A model generated the notes under the pieces. That model was given only the letters and a program-made list of their open reading frames with translations. It did not search any database and was not told the DNA's origin. A program made the translations under genes and the position numbers. A stretch of DNA of 64,000 nt from an uncultured Gammaproteobacteria bacterium (GTDB taxonomy: Bacteria > Pseudomonadota > Gammaproteobacteria > Pseudomonadales > Porticoccaceae), in assembly GCA_913058345.1 (NCBI GenBank), contig CAJXQR010000008.1, forward strand, positions 62,001 to 126,000. The letters run 5' to 3'. This document shows positions 26,576 through 33,730 of the stretch, piece after piece (the stretch's first letter is position 1; each line of letters starts with the position of its first letter).

Positions 26576-27030
26576 GATGCATTGCCTCCGCGTACTTTGG
26601 CGATAAGAGCGGAAAAAGCCTCTTTTGAGGGCTCCTTATTGTTCTCGGTGTCGTCTTCGGTGTCGTTGAAGGAGTTTGGCTCTGTTCTTGAGGTGGTGGC
26701 TATTTCGCCCAATTTAGAAATATTGCCGGGTGCAACACCCAGTACCAGTTCAGTAGAGCCGGCGCGCACAATAACGACACGTTCGCGCTGGCCGACGGAG
26801 AGCGAGGCAAGCAATTCGAGGTTTTTGAGGTCGCGATTGGGTAGACGATTAATACGTTTTAGCAGCCAGGCGAGCACGGCGATGCTTAACAGTACAAGGC
26901 CAAGGCCGCTGAGCAGTTGTAAAAAGTAGCCAGAGGTGTCCGCCATTGGCATATTGCTGGGCTCGGCCGCCTGAGTACTAAGCGCTAAAAGCCATGCGAG
27001 AAGTATGAACAAGAATTGAGGTGTTTTCAT
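26572..27030 (-). CDS. fliO: Flagellar assembly protein FliO
   Basis: Single-pass membrane protein that helps assemble the FliP ring. A signal-like N-terminus (FLFILLAWLLALSTQAAEP, about 5-23) precedes a membrane helix at about 37-62 (LLSGLGLVLLSIAVLAWLLKRI). The cytoplasmic part carries LELLASLSVGQRERVVIVRAGSTELVLGVAPG, the conserved FliO beta motif. An acidic C-terminus follows. It overlaps both neighbours by four bases. Confidence 0.92.
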   Translation of the reverse strand: MKTPQFLFILLAWLLALSTQAAEPSNMPMADTSGYFLQLLSGLGLVLLSIAVLAWLLKRINRLPNRDLKNLELLASLSVGQRERVVIVRAGSTELVLGVAPGNISKLGEIATTSRTEPNSFNDTEDDTENNKEPSKEAFSALIAKVRGGNAS

Positions 27031-27437
27031 TTGAGTTTTTTAACGCGCTCACTGGGACTGATGACATCGGTGAGACGAATGCCGAACTGGTCATCAACCA
27101 CCACGACTTCGCCGTGGGCAATGAGGGTGTTGTTGACAAGGACATCGAGGGGCTCACTCACCAGTCTGTCCAGCTCAATGACCGATCCCTGGGAGTAACG
27201 CAGTAAATCCCGAATCGGCACCTGGGTGCGGCCTATCTCTACCGAAATAGTAATGGGCACGTCGAGAATGACATCGAGATTAATGTCTTGCTCATCCCCC
27301 ATTGGCGCATTGCTGCCGCTCGCCACTGGGTTGCCTTCGGCAAGGTCTTTCAGGGGTGCGGTGGCGTAGTCCTCGTTGGTTGTGGATGCGGGGCCGGTTT
27401 CAAGTCCACCCGTTTCCTTGTTTTCGTCGTCACTCAT
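27027..27437 (-). CDS. fliN: Flagellar motor switch protein FliN
   Basis: C-ring protein at the rim of the switch, also a docking site for FliH. The SpoA domain fills residues 55-136: INLDVILDVPITISVEIGRT, then IRDLLRYSQGSVIELDRL, PLDVLVNNTLIAHGEVVVVDDQFGIRLTDVIS. A negatively charged N-terminal 50 residues are typical of FliN in this group. Length 136. It follows fliM by 45 bases. Confidence 0.95.
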   Translation of the reverse strand: MSDDENKETGGLETGPASTTNEDYATAPLKDLAEGNPVASGSNAPMGDEQDINLDVILDVPITISVEIGRTQVPIRDLLRYSQGSVIELDRLVSEPLDVLVNNTLIAHGEVVVVDDQFGIRLTDVISPSERVKKLK

Positions 27438-27482
27438 AGAGAGTCTCCACTGCTTTGCGTTGTCTGTGCGCTGTTAACAGCC

Positions 27483-28514
27483 CTAGGGCCGATACTTTTT
27501 GTTGCGAATTTTGATGGCATTCTTGTCGTTGAAGGCGCCATATTCACCCTCAAAAATCGGTACGCCCTCGGCATAGAGGGTGACTGTGTCCTTGACGTCC
27601 ATGGGGATGATGTCCCCCGTGTCGAGTCGAAGAATCTCCCCAAGCGTTAATTGAGCCGTACCCAGAGTGCTGCTGAGATTGACATTGGTGGTTTTTAGTT
27701 CATCAATAATCACCGGCGCCCACGCACCCTGGTCGTCGCGTTTTTCGGATTGGTAGGTTACCGATAGCTGATCACGATAAGGCTCGATCATGGCCATGGG
27801 CATGGCGAGTTCAAAAACGCCCTGAGTGCCCTCGAAAATGATGTCAAAACGACTCACCAATAGTTGCTCGGAGGGGTTCATTAATTGGGCAAAATCGGGG
27901 TTGATCTCGGTTTGTTTGGCTGCAGGGTGAATTTCAATATCGGCCTTCCAACTGACCTGTAAATCACTCATCACTTTCTGCAAGAGCATATTCGCGATAC
28001 GCATTTCAGCCGGTGTGAAGTCTGATTTGTCGGCGATCACTTCTTTTTTCATCGAGCCGCCAAAGAAACTACTCGTGGCATTGGTGATCAAGTTGTTATC
28101 AAATACTGCGAGGGCGATACCCTTCATGGGCGATAGATGAATGAAATTAATATGGGAGGGCAACTCCAGGGTGTGCAAGTAGTCGATAAACGGTGCACCT
28201 CGTGCGTCAACAAGTTTAACGTTGTTGGAGCAGCGCAAGGTGTTGAAGATGCTTTCGCAAAAGTGCAGCGCAAAACGCTCGTGGATAACATTGAGCAGGG
28301 GCAGGCCGGAGCTGAGTGATTGACTCTGGCGGGAAAAGTCAAAGCTGCGGACGTGACCGATGCCGGGGACAATGGTGCCGCTGTCCTCGGCAGTCTGGCC
28401 GTTGTTTTCGTCCTCTTCCACACTGGTTAGCAGCGCGTCAATTTCCTCTTGGGTGAGGACTTCTTCGGTATTTGTATTCGTACCTGTATCCGTGGTGGAA
28501 TCTGAATCGGCCAT
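27483..28514 (-). CDS. fliM: Flagellar motor switch protein FliM
   Basis: C-ring protein that receives the CheY-P signal. The N-terminal CheY-binding element is present in variant form (VLTQEEIDALLTSVEED, about 19-35). The middle domain includes LPLLNVIHERFALHF and the FliG-contact GGS-type turn in SFFGGSMKKE. A SpoA domain follows at about 255-330. Length 343 is slightly above average. The start codon shares one base with the fliL stop. A functional CheY-binding end implies chemotaxis genes exist outside this window. Confidence 0.95.
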   Translation of the reverse strand: MADSDSTTDTGTNTNTEEVLTQEEIDALLTSVEEDENNGQTAEDSGTIVPGIGHVRSFDFSRQSQSLSSGLPLLNVIHERFALHFCESIFNTLRCSNNVKLVDARGAPFIDYLHTLELPSHINFIHLSPMKGIALAVFDNNLITNATSSFFGGSMKKEVIADKSDFTPAEMRIANMLLQKVMSDLQVSWKADIEIHPAAKQTEINPDFAQLMNPSEQLLVSRFDIIFEGTQGVFELAMPMAMIEPYRDQLSVTYQSEKRDDQGAWAPVIIDELKTTNVNLSSTLGTAQLTLGEILRLDTGDIIPMDVKDTVTLYAEGVPIFEGEYGAFNDKNAIKIRNKKYRP

Positions 28515-29047
28515 TACTGCATCACATAGCCGGTGAAATACACTGCTTCCACTTGGCCGGGGTTGTGGGTTTTGTTTTGCTCGGCCTGAATAATATTGCG
28601 GATTTCGAGCAGCATTTCTTCACGCAGGGCTTCTTTGTTGTCTTTGCCATTGAGTTCGTCAAAGCCTTTGTTGCTGATAAGCATGATCAGTCGATGACGA
28701 ATGGCGGGCATGTGATGAGTGACCTGCTCGAGTATCTTTGGCTCGTGACTCATCACAGAAAGGGTCATTTGCAGATAACGCAGAGTGTCTTTGTAAACAA
28801 AGTTAACAATTAAAGGGGGTTCAAGGGCTAGATAGTAACTTTCGCCTCGCGCTTCAATCGCTCTGCTTGAAGTAGCCTCGGTCGCGGGTGTTTCGCTGTT
28901 AAAGTAGAACCATGCACCGCTGCCACCGACGATGAGGAGGGCGACAATGATAACGGTTATTGCTGCTGTCTTATTCAAGCCTTGATAATCCTTGTGTTCG
29001 CTAATGGGTGTGCTATTTGTCAATATCTCACTTGAGAGCACAGGCAC
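28514..29047 (-). CDS. fliL: Flagellar basal body-associated protein FliL
   Basis: Single-pass inner-membrane protein that surrounds the stator and aids torque. The membrane helix is at about 27-48 (AAITVIIVALLIVGGSGAWFYF), followed by a periplasmic stomatin-like domain with YYLALEPPLIVNFVYKDTLRYLQMTLSVM. Length 177. The listed start is a GTG without a clear ribosome site; a GTG at 29041 and a TTG at 29023, preceded by AGTGAG, are alternatives, so the N-terminus is uncertain. It is first in the minus flagellar arm, just after a sigma-54-like promoter. Confidence 0.9.
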   Translation of the reverse strand: MPVLSSEILTNSTPISEHKDYQGLNKTAAITVIIVALLIVGGSGAWFYFNSETPATEATSSRAIEARGESYYLALEPPLIVNFVYKDTLRYLQMTLSVMSHEPKILEQVTHHMPAIRHRLIMLISNKGFDELNGKDNKEALREEMLLEIRNIIQAEQNKTHNPGQVEAVYFTGYVMQ

Positions 29048-29070
29048 AAAAAGCCAATTGAAAGTGTTTA

Positions 29071-29086
29071 AGCACTAACTATGCCA
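29071..29086 (-). promoter_or_regulatory. Sigma-54-like promoter for the fliL-motD arm
   Basis: Read on the minus strand, the site is TGGCATAGTTAGTGCT with GG-N10-GC spacing. It closely resembles the fleSR site at 6157-6172 (AGGCATAGTTGTTGCT). It lies 24 bases before the annotated fliL start. The later minus-strand genes are tightly packed, so this may drive fliL through motD and the small ORF. Confidence 0.6.
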
Positions 29087-29298
29087 CTAAAATTTATAGA
29101 GCAAATACAGTCGCTTATGTGATTCACGGAATGGTTTGTCAAAGAATTGACGGGTTTTTAAGGGCTAAGGTGTCAAACTGATGGAGGCTGTGGTGTTGAA
29201 TACAGTGCGCAATGAAGTGCAGCAGGCTGGCTGGTTAGGTTCTGGCCGATTTAGTCGGTCAACTTAAGGTCAGCGTAGTAACAGAGCCGCTGAAAAAC

Positions 29299-29829
29299 TT
29301 ACAGGCCCTGAGAGGCTTTTTCTAAATCACGGCTGTGTTGATCCATTATGTCCTGCACACCACGGGCATCATCGAGCAACTTGTCGATGGTTTTTTTATG
29401 GTACGGGCTGAGATCTCCTGACTGAGCGGGCTCTGGTGTGGCCGGCAGATCATTGGTCGGTGCATGCTCGCTCATTACTTTATCGGGATCGGGCTTAGGG
29501 AGTCCCTGAATGACGTTGGTGTCGGAATTAATGAAAATAACCTGCTCGGGCTCTACACCCTCCGGTAAGTTCTCACTGAAGTGCCAACCACCATCATCTC
29601 CGCGCCATTTATACACTTTGCTGATCGTTGCGGGCCGAGTTTCATTTTCGCTGTTGTCCAGGAGTTTGATATCTGGCACAGAGGGTAGAGTCAACTCGGG
29701 CAACTGGGGCCACTTAAATTCCGGTATCAACTGGCGAATATTAATGCCGTTCAGTGAGGCAATATAGGCCATGATGCCAGTGGCAATGACCCCAAGCATT
29801 ATGATGCGGAATATAAGGCGCTTAATCAT
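29299..29829 (-). CDS. DUF4124-like membrane-anchored protein
   Basis: A 176-residue protein with an N-terminal membrane helix (about 5-24, LIFRIIMLGVIATGIMAYIA) and the rest probably periplasmic. Residues 71-108 fit the DUF4124 pattern: a TISKVYKWRGDDGGWHFSENLP strand block followed by FINSDTNVI. The C-terminal part is Pro/Asp-rich then helical. DUF4124 proteins have no firm function; several sit near envelope genes. It follows the flagellar arm but is separated from fliL by 251 bases with a promoter, so a flagellar role is not implied. Confidence 0.65.
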   Translation of the reverse strand: MIKRLIFRIIMLGVIATGIMAYIASLNGINIRQLIPEFKWPQLPELTLPSVPDIKLLDNSENETRPATISKVYKWRGDDGGWHFSENLPEGVEPEQVIFINSDTNVIQGLPKPDPDKVMSEHAPTNDLPATPEPAQSGDLSPYHKKTIDKLLDDARGVQDIMDQHSRDLEKASQGL

Positions 29830-29929
29830 GGTTTTTCCGTGTTCTATTGCAAGGGTGCAGACTGTCTACTTTATCGCTAAGACAGCATCATGGCAGTTTG
29901 TCGGCTTAACCAGTGTGTATTAGTGCAGG

Positions 29930-29949
29930 TTTTTCAAAAGATTGAAAAA
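29930..29949. promoter_or_regulatory. Dyad upstream of the FNR-like regulator
   Basis: TTTTTCAA (29930-29937), four bases, then TTGAAAAA (29942-29949) is a perfect 8-bp inverted repeat. The core TTCAA-N4-TTGAA has the layout of FNR-family boxes (TTGAT-N4-ATCAA) with changed bases. It lies about 155 bases before the regulator start, so autoregulation is possible but unproven. Confidence 0.4.
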
Positions 29950-30104
29950 AAATTAACTGCCGGTAGTCATAATTTTGAGCAAGGAGCCCCTTGCATTGGA
30001 CTGTGCTACGAATGCCAGTGCTCAGTGATATGGCCATTTAGGGGCTTGCGTGTTATGAATACACAGCAGGCGGCCGAATAGAGAGAAGAGCCTGGGGTTG
30101 AACG

Positions 30105-30830
30105 TTGAATGAGCGAGCGGGAAAACGTGTGAAAATTGAAGTCATCGATGAAGTCTGGCGCGAGCTTAGCAAGTGTGAGATGTGCGGTATCCGTGACCTG
30201 GTGTTATTTGCCGACCTCAATGAAGACGATTTTAAGCTTATTCATCAACCCATCGTCGATCTGCAGCTTAAACCGTTTCAAACCTTGTATCGCAGCGACG
30301 ATAGTCCCGACTTTGTCTACACAATTCGCAGTGGCCTGGTGAAACTAGTCAACTATAGTTCTGATGGCCACTATCGCATTGTTCGTCTGCTGGGAAAAGG
30401 CGACTTGGTGGGTATCGAGGTGCTTGCTGGCTTGCCCTATGCCCATTGTGCCGAAGCGCTCGAGCCACTCACTGTGTGCCGAATTCCGGTGTCCGAAGTT
30501 CAGCGTATCAACCGTGATACGCCGCGTTTACATCAACAAATGATCGCCCGTTGGCAGAAAATTTCCTGTGATGCCGATTACTGGATAACCGAACTGTCGA
30601 CCGGACAAGCCCGCCAGCGTGTAATCCGCCTGTTACTGCACCTGTCAGCTATTAGTGATAGGAGTGACTTTTTTCTGCCCTCCCGCGAAGACATGGGTGC
30701 AATGTTGGGTATCACCACCGAAACCGCCAGCCGGATGATTTCAGCCTTACGCAATGAGGGTGTTTTACATGTGCTGGAAAAAAATAGAGCCAGTGCTGAG
30801 CTGGAGCAAATGCGCGCCCTGCTTATATGA
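30105..30830 (+). CDS. Crp/Fnr-family regulator with a CxxC pair
   Basis: Transcription regulator of 241 residues. The cyclic-nucleotide-like domain spans about 30-150 and the helix-turn-helix about 180-225 (SREDMGAMLGITTETASRMISALRNEG). The recognition helix TETASR keeps the Glu, Ser and Arg that FNR uses to read TTGAT half-sites. At the N-terminus there is one Cys pair (KCEMCGIRDL, about 24-33) rather than the Cys cluster of FNR/ANR, so a normal oxygen-sensing 4Fe-4S centre is doubtful unless later cysteines (AHC, VCR, ISC) help. The start shown is TTG at 30105; GTG at 30129 is equally possible. Confidence 0.85.
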   Translation: MNERAGKRVKIEVIDEVWRELSKCEMCGIRDLVLFADLNEDDFKLIHQPIVDLQLKPFQTLYRSDDSPDFVYTIRSGLVKLVNYSSDGHYRIVRLLGKGDLVGIEVLAGLPYAHCAEALEPLTVCRIPVSEVQRINRDTPRLHQQMIARWQKISCDADYWITELSTGQARQRVIRLLLHLSAISDRSDFFLPSREDMGAMLGITTETASRMISALRNEGVLHVLEKNRASAELEQMRALLI

Positions 30831-30944
30831 TTCTACTGGCATTTACGACAGCCTCTCTGGGAATGAGCATTGCTTTTCTTGTGGTTTAATAGAGACTGGT
30901 TTTATAGTGTATCGGCAAGCTGAAATAGACTTTGCTAGTTGTCG

Positions 30945-32198
30945 TTAAGCTGGACTGGTGTGAATGACGCAGTTGTAGCCTTGTTTCTTTGCTCTCCGCA
31001 AAGACGTGTAGCTGGACATCTGAGCGGCAGAGAAGTCGTTGTTTTCTATTTCGCATATTCCTGCGCTGAGAGTGAAATTAATTTCTTTATCCCGGTAAGG
31101 GATGGCTTGCGTGCTTGTAAAATCCCTAAATTCATTGATGAGCTTGGCGGCTTTCTCTGCAGTGAACTTTGGCATGAGAAGGGCAAATTCACCACCCCCA
31201 TAACGGGCGACGACAAACATGCCGATATTGCTCGTTAATGATTTTGCAAACTCAATTAATAGATGGTCTCCACAGTCGTGTCCGAGTTCGTCGTTTATTG
31301 TGTTGAAGTTGTCGATGGCCATGATGCAAAGAGACATGGTGATACCGAGTTTATCGTGTTCAAGGATCATTTGTTCAGCTTTTGCATTGAAATAGCGGCG
31401 GTTATAAAGGTCGGTTAAATGGTCTCTATCGGCATGATTCTGAACTTTTTCCAGTAGTTCTCTCTCCTCCAGATTGTGCATTATTCGGCAGTAAAACTCT
31501 TCATGTATGAACGGTTTTTTGAGAAAATCGCTGGCTCCATTTTTAATAAAGCGCGCCGATAAATAACGGTCGTTTTCTGAAGATAGAGCGATGACGATGA
31601 GTTGATTATTGCCCATTTTTCGGCGCACATGCTTGGTCAGTGCTATGCCGTCCATGACGGGCATGTTGTAGTCAGTGATGAGTAGTTTTATAGACGGTTT
31701 TTTTTCGAGAATAGTGATCGCCTCCTGACTGTTTCTCGCTTCAGTCACCTGGAATAGGTGGGTCTTTAATAATTTCTTTAGATGTGCTCTTTCGGTATCA
31801 GAGTCATCGGTAATGAGTACTTGGGTTTTTTCATTCTTCGTTAATCTGCTCAGCAATTTTACGGCGTGTTCATAAGCGAAACGGCTTTCTTTTACCACAT
31901 AATCCACAACACCTCTGGCAAGCAGTAATTTTCTGTTTTCTTCGTTGTAGCTGCCCGTTAAAACAATGGTAGGTAGTTTCTTAGCGAGACAAAATTCGAC
32001 AATTTCGCCGTTAGGACCATCGGGTAAACTCAGATCGGCAAGGCAGGCAAAAAAAGGTGTTGTGGCACGGGCAATGAGTTCCGTTGCCTGGCTCAAAGTT
32101 TCAGCAAATTGTGGTTTTAAATCGTCGTGCTGAGAAATGAATTGCTTAAGTACCTTTAATACCATCGGACTGTCTTCAACAACAAGGATGTGCTTCAT
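30945..32198 (-). CDS. Two-receiver response regulator with degenerate GGDEF domain
   Basis: A 417-residue cytoplasmic signalling protein. Receiver 1 (about 1-120) has the acidic pair VVEDS and phosphoacceptor Asp in CLADLSLPDG. Receiver 2 (about 128-245) has ITDDSD, Asp in LITDYNMPVMDG and Lys in FLKKPF. The diguanylate-cyclase-like domain (about 265-410) has IDNFNTINDELGHDCGDHLL, but the signature reads GGGEF instead of GGDEF, losing the metal-binding acid, and the usual C-terminal DxALYxAK reads SSYTSLRRAK. Catalysis is doubtful; it may bind GTP or partners. ATG at 32198 is preferred to GTG at 32207 for spacing from the AGG. Confidence 0.9.
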   Translation of the reverse strand: MKHILVVEDSPMVLKVLKQFISQHDDLKPQFAETLSQATELIARATTPFFACLADLSLPDGPNGEIVEFCLAKKLPTIVLTGSYNEENRKLLLARGVVDYVVKESRFAYEHAVKLLSRLTKNEKTQVLITDDSDTERAHLKKLLKTHLFQVTEARNSQEAITILEKKPSIKLLITDYNMPVMDGIALTKHVRRKMGNNQLIVIALSSENDRYLSARFIKNGASDFLKKPFIHEEFYCRIMHNLEERELLEKVQNHADRDHLTDLYNRRYFNAKAEQMILEHDKLGITMSLCIMAIDNFNTINDELGHDCGDHLLIEFAKSLTSNIGMFVVARYGGGEFALLMPKFTAEKAAKLINEFRDFTSTQAIPYRDKEINFTLSAGICEIENNDFSAAQMSSYTSLRRAKKQGYNCVIHTSPA

Positions 32199-32457
32199 GA
32201 TGTCCACGCCTGAACTTTTTTATGAATTAGCAAAACACTATAAGTTGAGTTCTTATTTTGGACAATTTGCGATCAGTCAAGTTGATGATTGCTTCTCAAT
32301 TTGCTGTGATATGTGATTGATATAGCAAAGAAAGGGTTTGTGCCTGCATAGGCCACAGCAGCATGGGTCTTTTTTTAGCCACAGTATAAGAATGGTTTTA
32401 AGTAGTGGTGCCTTTATTATTTATTTCTTAGGCACAAACTTAGGAATAAAAAAATAA
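32199..32457. other. Intergenic region before the terminator
   Basis: Together with the hairpin at 32458-32496 this makes a 316-base gene-free stretch. It is AT-rich and must hold the promoter of the minus-strand response regulator; I could not single out a convincing -35/-10 pair. Confidence 0.5.
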
Positions 32458-32496
32458 GCCACAAAAAAACCGGGAAGATCCCGGTTTTTTTGTGGC
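32458..32496 (-). terminator. Bidirectional terminator after acyl-CoA dehydrogenase
   Basis: A perfect 17-bp inverted repeat (32458-32474 with 32480-32496) with a 5-base loop. The arms contain seven consecutive A or T next to a CCGGG core, so either strand gives a hairpin followed by U residues. It lies 18 bases after the stop of the minus-strand acyl-CoA dehydrogenase. Confidence 0.9.
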
Positions 32497-32514
32497 GCCA
32501 GACTGTTTTATAAT

Positions 32515-33666
32515 TTAGCCGATAATAGAGCGCTTGGAGATTTCCTCCAGCATCACCTCTGTGGCGCCGCCGCCAATACTTTGCACTCGGGCATCTCGCA
32601 CCATGCGCTCAATGGTGCTCTCGCGGATGTAACCAAAACCGCCGTGGAATTGTTGACAGGTGTACATCGTTTCATTTACTAATTCACAGCAGAACGCTTT
32701 TGCCATGGAGACTTCTTTAACGCAGTCCTGCCCCATAGCGTCGAGCCAGGCGGCGTGATAGGTGAGCTGGCGCCCCGCTTCTACCTTCGCCTGTAGCATG
32801 GCTAAGCGTTGACGGATGGCTTGCTTGTCCCACAGGGTTTCACCAAAGGCTTTGCGTTCCTGCACGTATTGTAGGGTGATCTCCAGTGCCTTGGCTGCTT
32901 CACCCATTGACTGAGCAGCCAGTACCGTGCGCTCATTCTGGAAGTTGCGCATGATGGAGTAGAAGCCTTTATTCAATTCGCCGAGAATATTTTCTTTGGG
33001 TACTCGACAGTTATCGAAAACTAGCTCGGCCGTATCAGAGCTGCGCCAGCCCTGCTTGTCGAGAGCACGGCTAACAGTGAAGCCGGGCATACCTTTTTCA
33101 ACAATAAAAATGGTGATGCCACGGGAGGCTTTGACGCTCGTGTCAGTTTTGGCGGCGACAAAGTAAACGTCGCCTTTAACGCCGTTGGTGATAAACATTT
33201 TGCTGCCATTGAGCACATAGCTGTCGCCATCTTCCACTGCTGTGGTGCGCATACCGGCAACGTCGGAACCGGCATCGGGCTCAGTCACGCCCACGGCACA
33301 AATTTTCTTGCCACTGATAAGGTCGGGCATGTATTTGTCTTTCTGGGCTTTGTTGCCGAAGTTCTCCAGATGGGGAGAGGCCATGTCGGTATGTACCATG
33401 ACGGTGACCGCAAAGCCGCCAAAACTGGAGCGCCCCAATTCTTCTGCAAGTATCACGCTGCCCAGGGTGTTCATATTGCTGCCGCCGTACTCCTCACCGT
33501 AGCGAATGCCGAGGAAGCCGAGGTCGCCCATCTTGCGCAGTACATCACGGGGCACAAAGCCGTCTTCTTCCCAAGCTTCACCGTTGGGTACGATCTCCTG
33601 CTCGACAAAGCGGCGGATCTGCTCGCGCAGCATGTTTTGTTCTTCAGAAAAATACAGTTGGTTCAT
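32515..33666 (-). CDS. Acyl-CoA dehydrogenase
   Basis: FAD enzyme of 383 residues that introduces an alpha-beta double bond into an acyl-CoA thioester. Family marks: AVGVTEPDAGSDVAGM (FAD contact, about 122-137), MFITNG, DKQGWRSSDTAELVFDNCRVP, RNFQNERTVLAAQSMGEA, YVQERKAFGE and QQFHGGFGYIRES near the C-terminus. The ATG follows GAGGA. It is the last gene of a minus-strand set with the two acyl-CoA carboxylase subunits, so the substrate is probably branched (isovaleryl-, citronellyl- or similar); the exact chain cannot be read from the sequence. A G-quadruplex motif lies just upstream. Confidence 0.93.
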   Translation of the reverse strand: MNQLYFSEEQNMLREQIRRFVEQEIVPNGEAWEEDGFVPRDVLRKMGDLGFLGIRYGEEYGGSNMNTLGSVILAEELGRSSFGGFAVTVMVHTDMASPHLENFGNKAQKDKYMPDLISGKKICAVGVTEPDAGSDVAGMRTTAVEDGDSYVLNGSKMFITNGVKGDVYFVAAKTDTSVKASRGITIFIVEKGMPGFTVSRALDKQGWRSSDTAELVFDNCRVPKENILGELNKGFYSIMRNFQNERTVLAAQSMGEAAKALEITLQYVQERKAFGETLWDKQAIRQRLAMLQAKVEAGRQLTYHAAWLDAMGQDCVKEVSMAKAFCCELVNETMYTCQQFHGGFGYIRESTIERMVRDARVQSIGGGATEVMLEEISKRSIIG

Positions 33667-33685
33667 GGTTGTCCTCAGCTTGTCT

Positions 33686-33709
33686 GGGTTAGGGGTTAGG
33701 GGTTAGGGG
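33686..33709 (+). repeat. Telomere-like G-quadruplex repeat
   Basis: One GGG run and three GGGG runs are separated by exactly TTA each time, giving three and a half tandem TTAGGGG units. This is an ideal intramolecular G-quadruplex sequence with 3-base loops. It lies on the plus strand in the 64-base gap between the carboxylase alpha gene and the acyl-CoA dehydrogenase start, so the G-rich strand is the template strand for this operon. Confidence 0.8.
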
Positions 33710-33730
33710 TAAAGGTCGGAACAAAAATAT

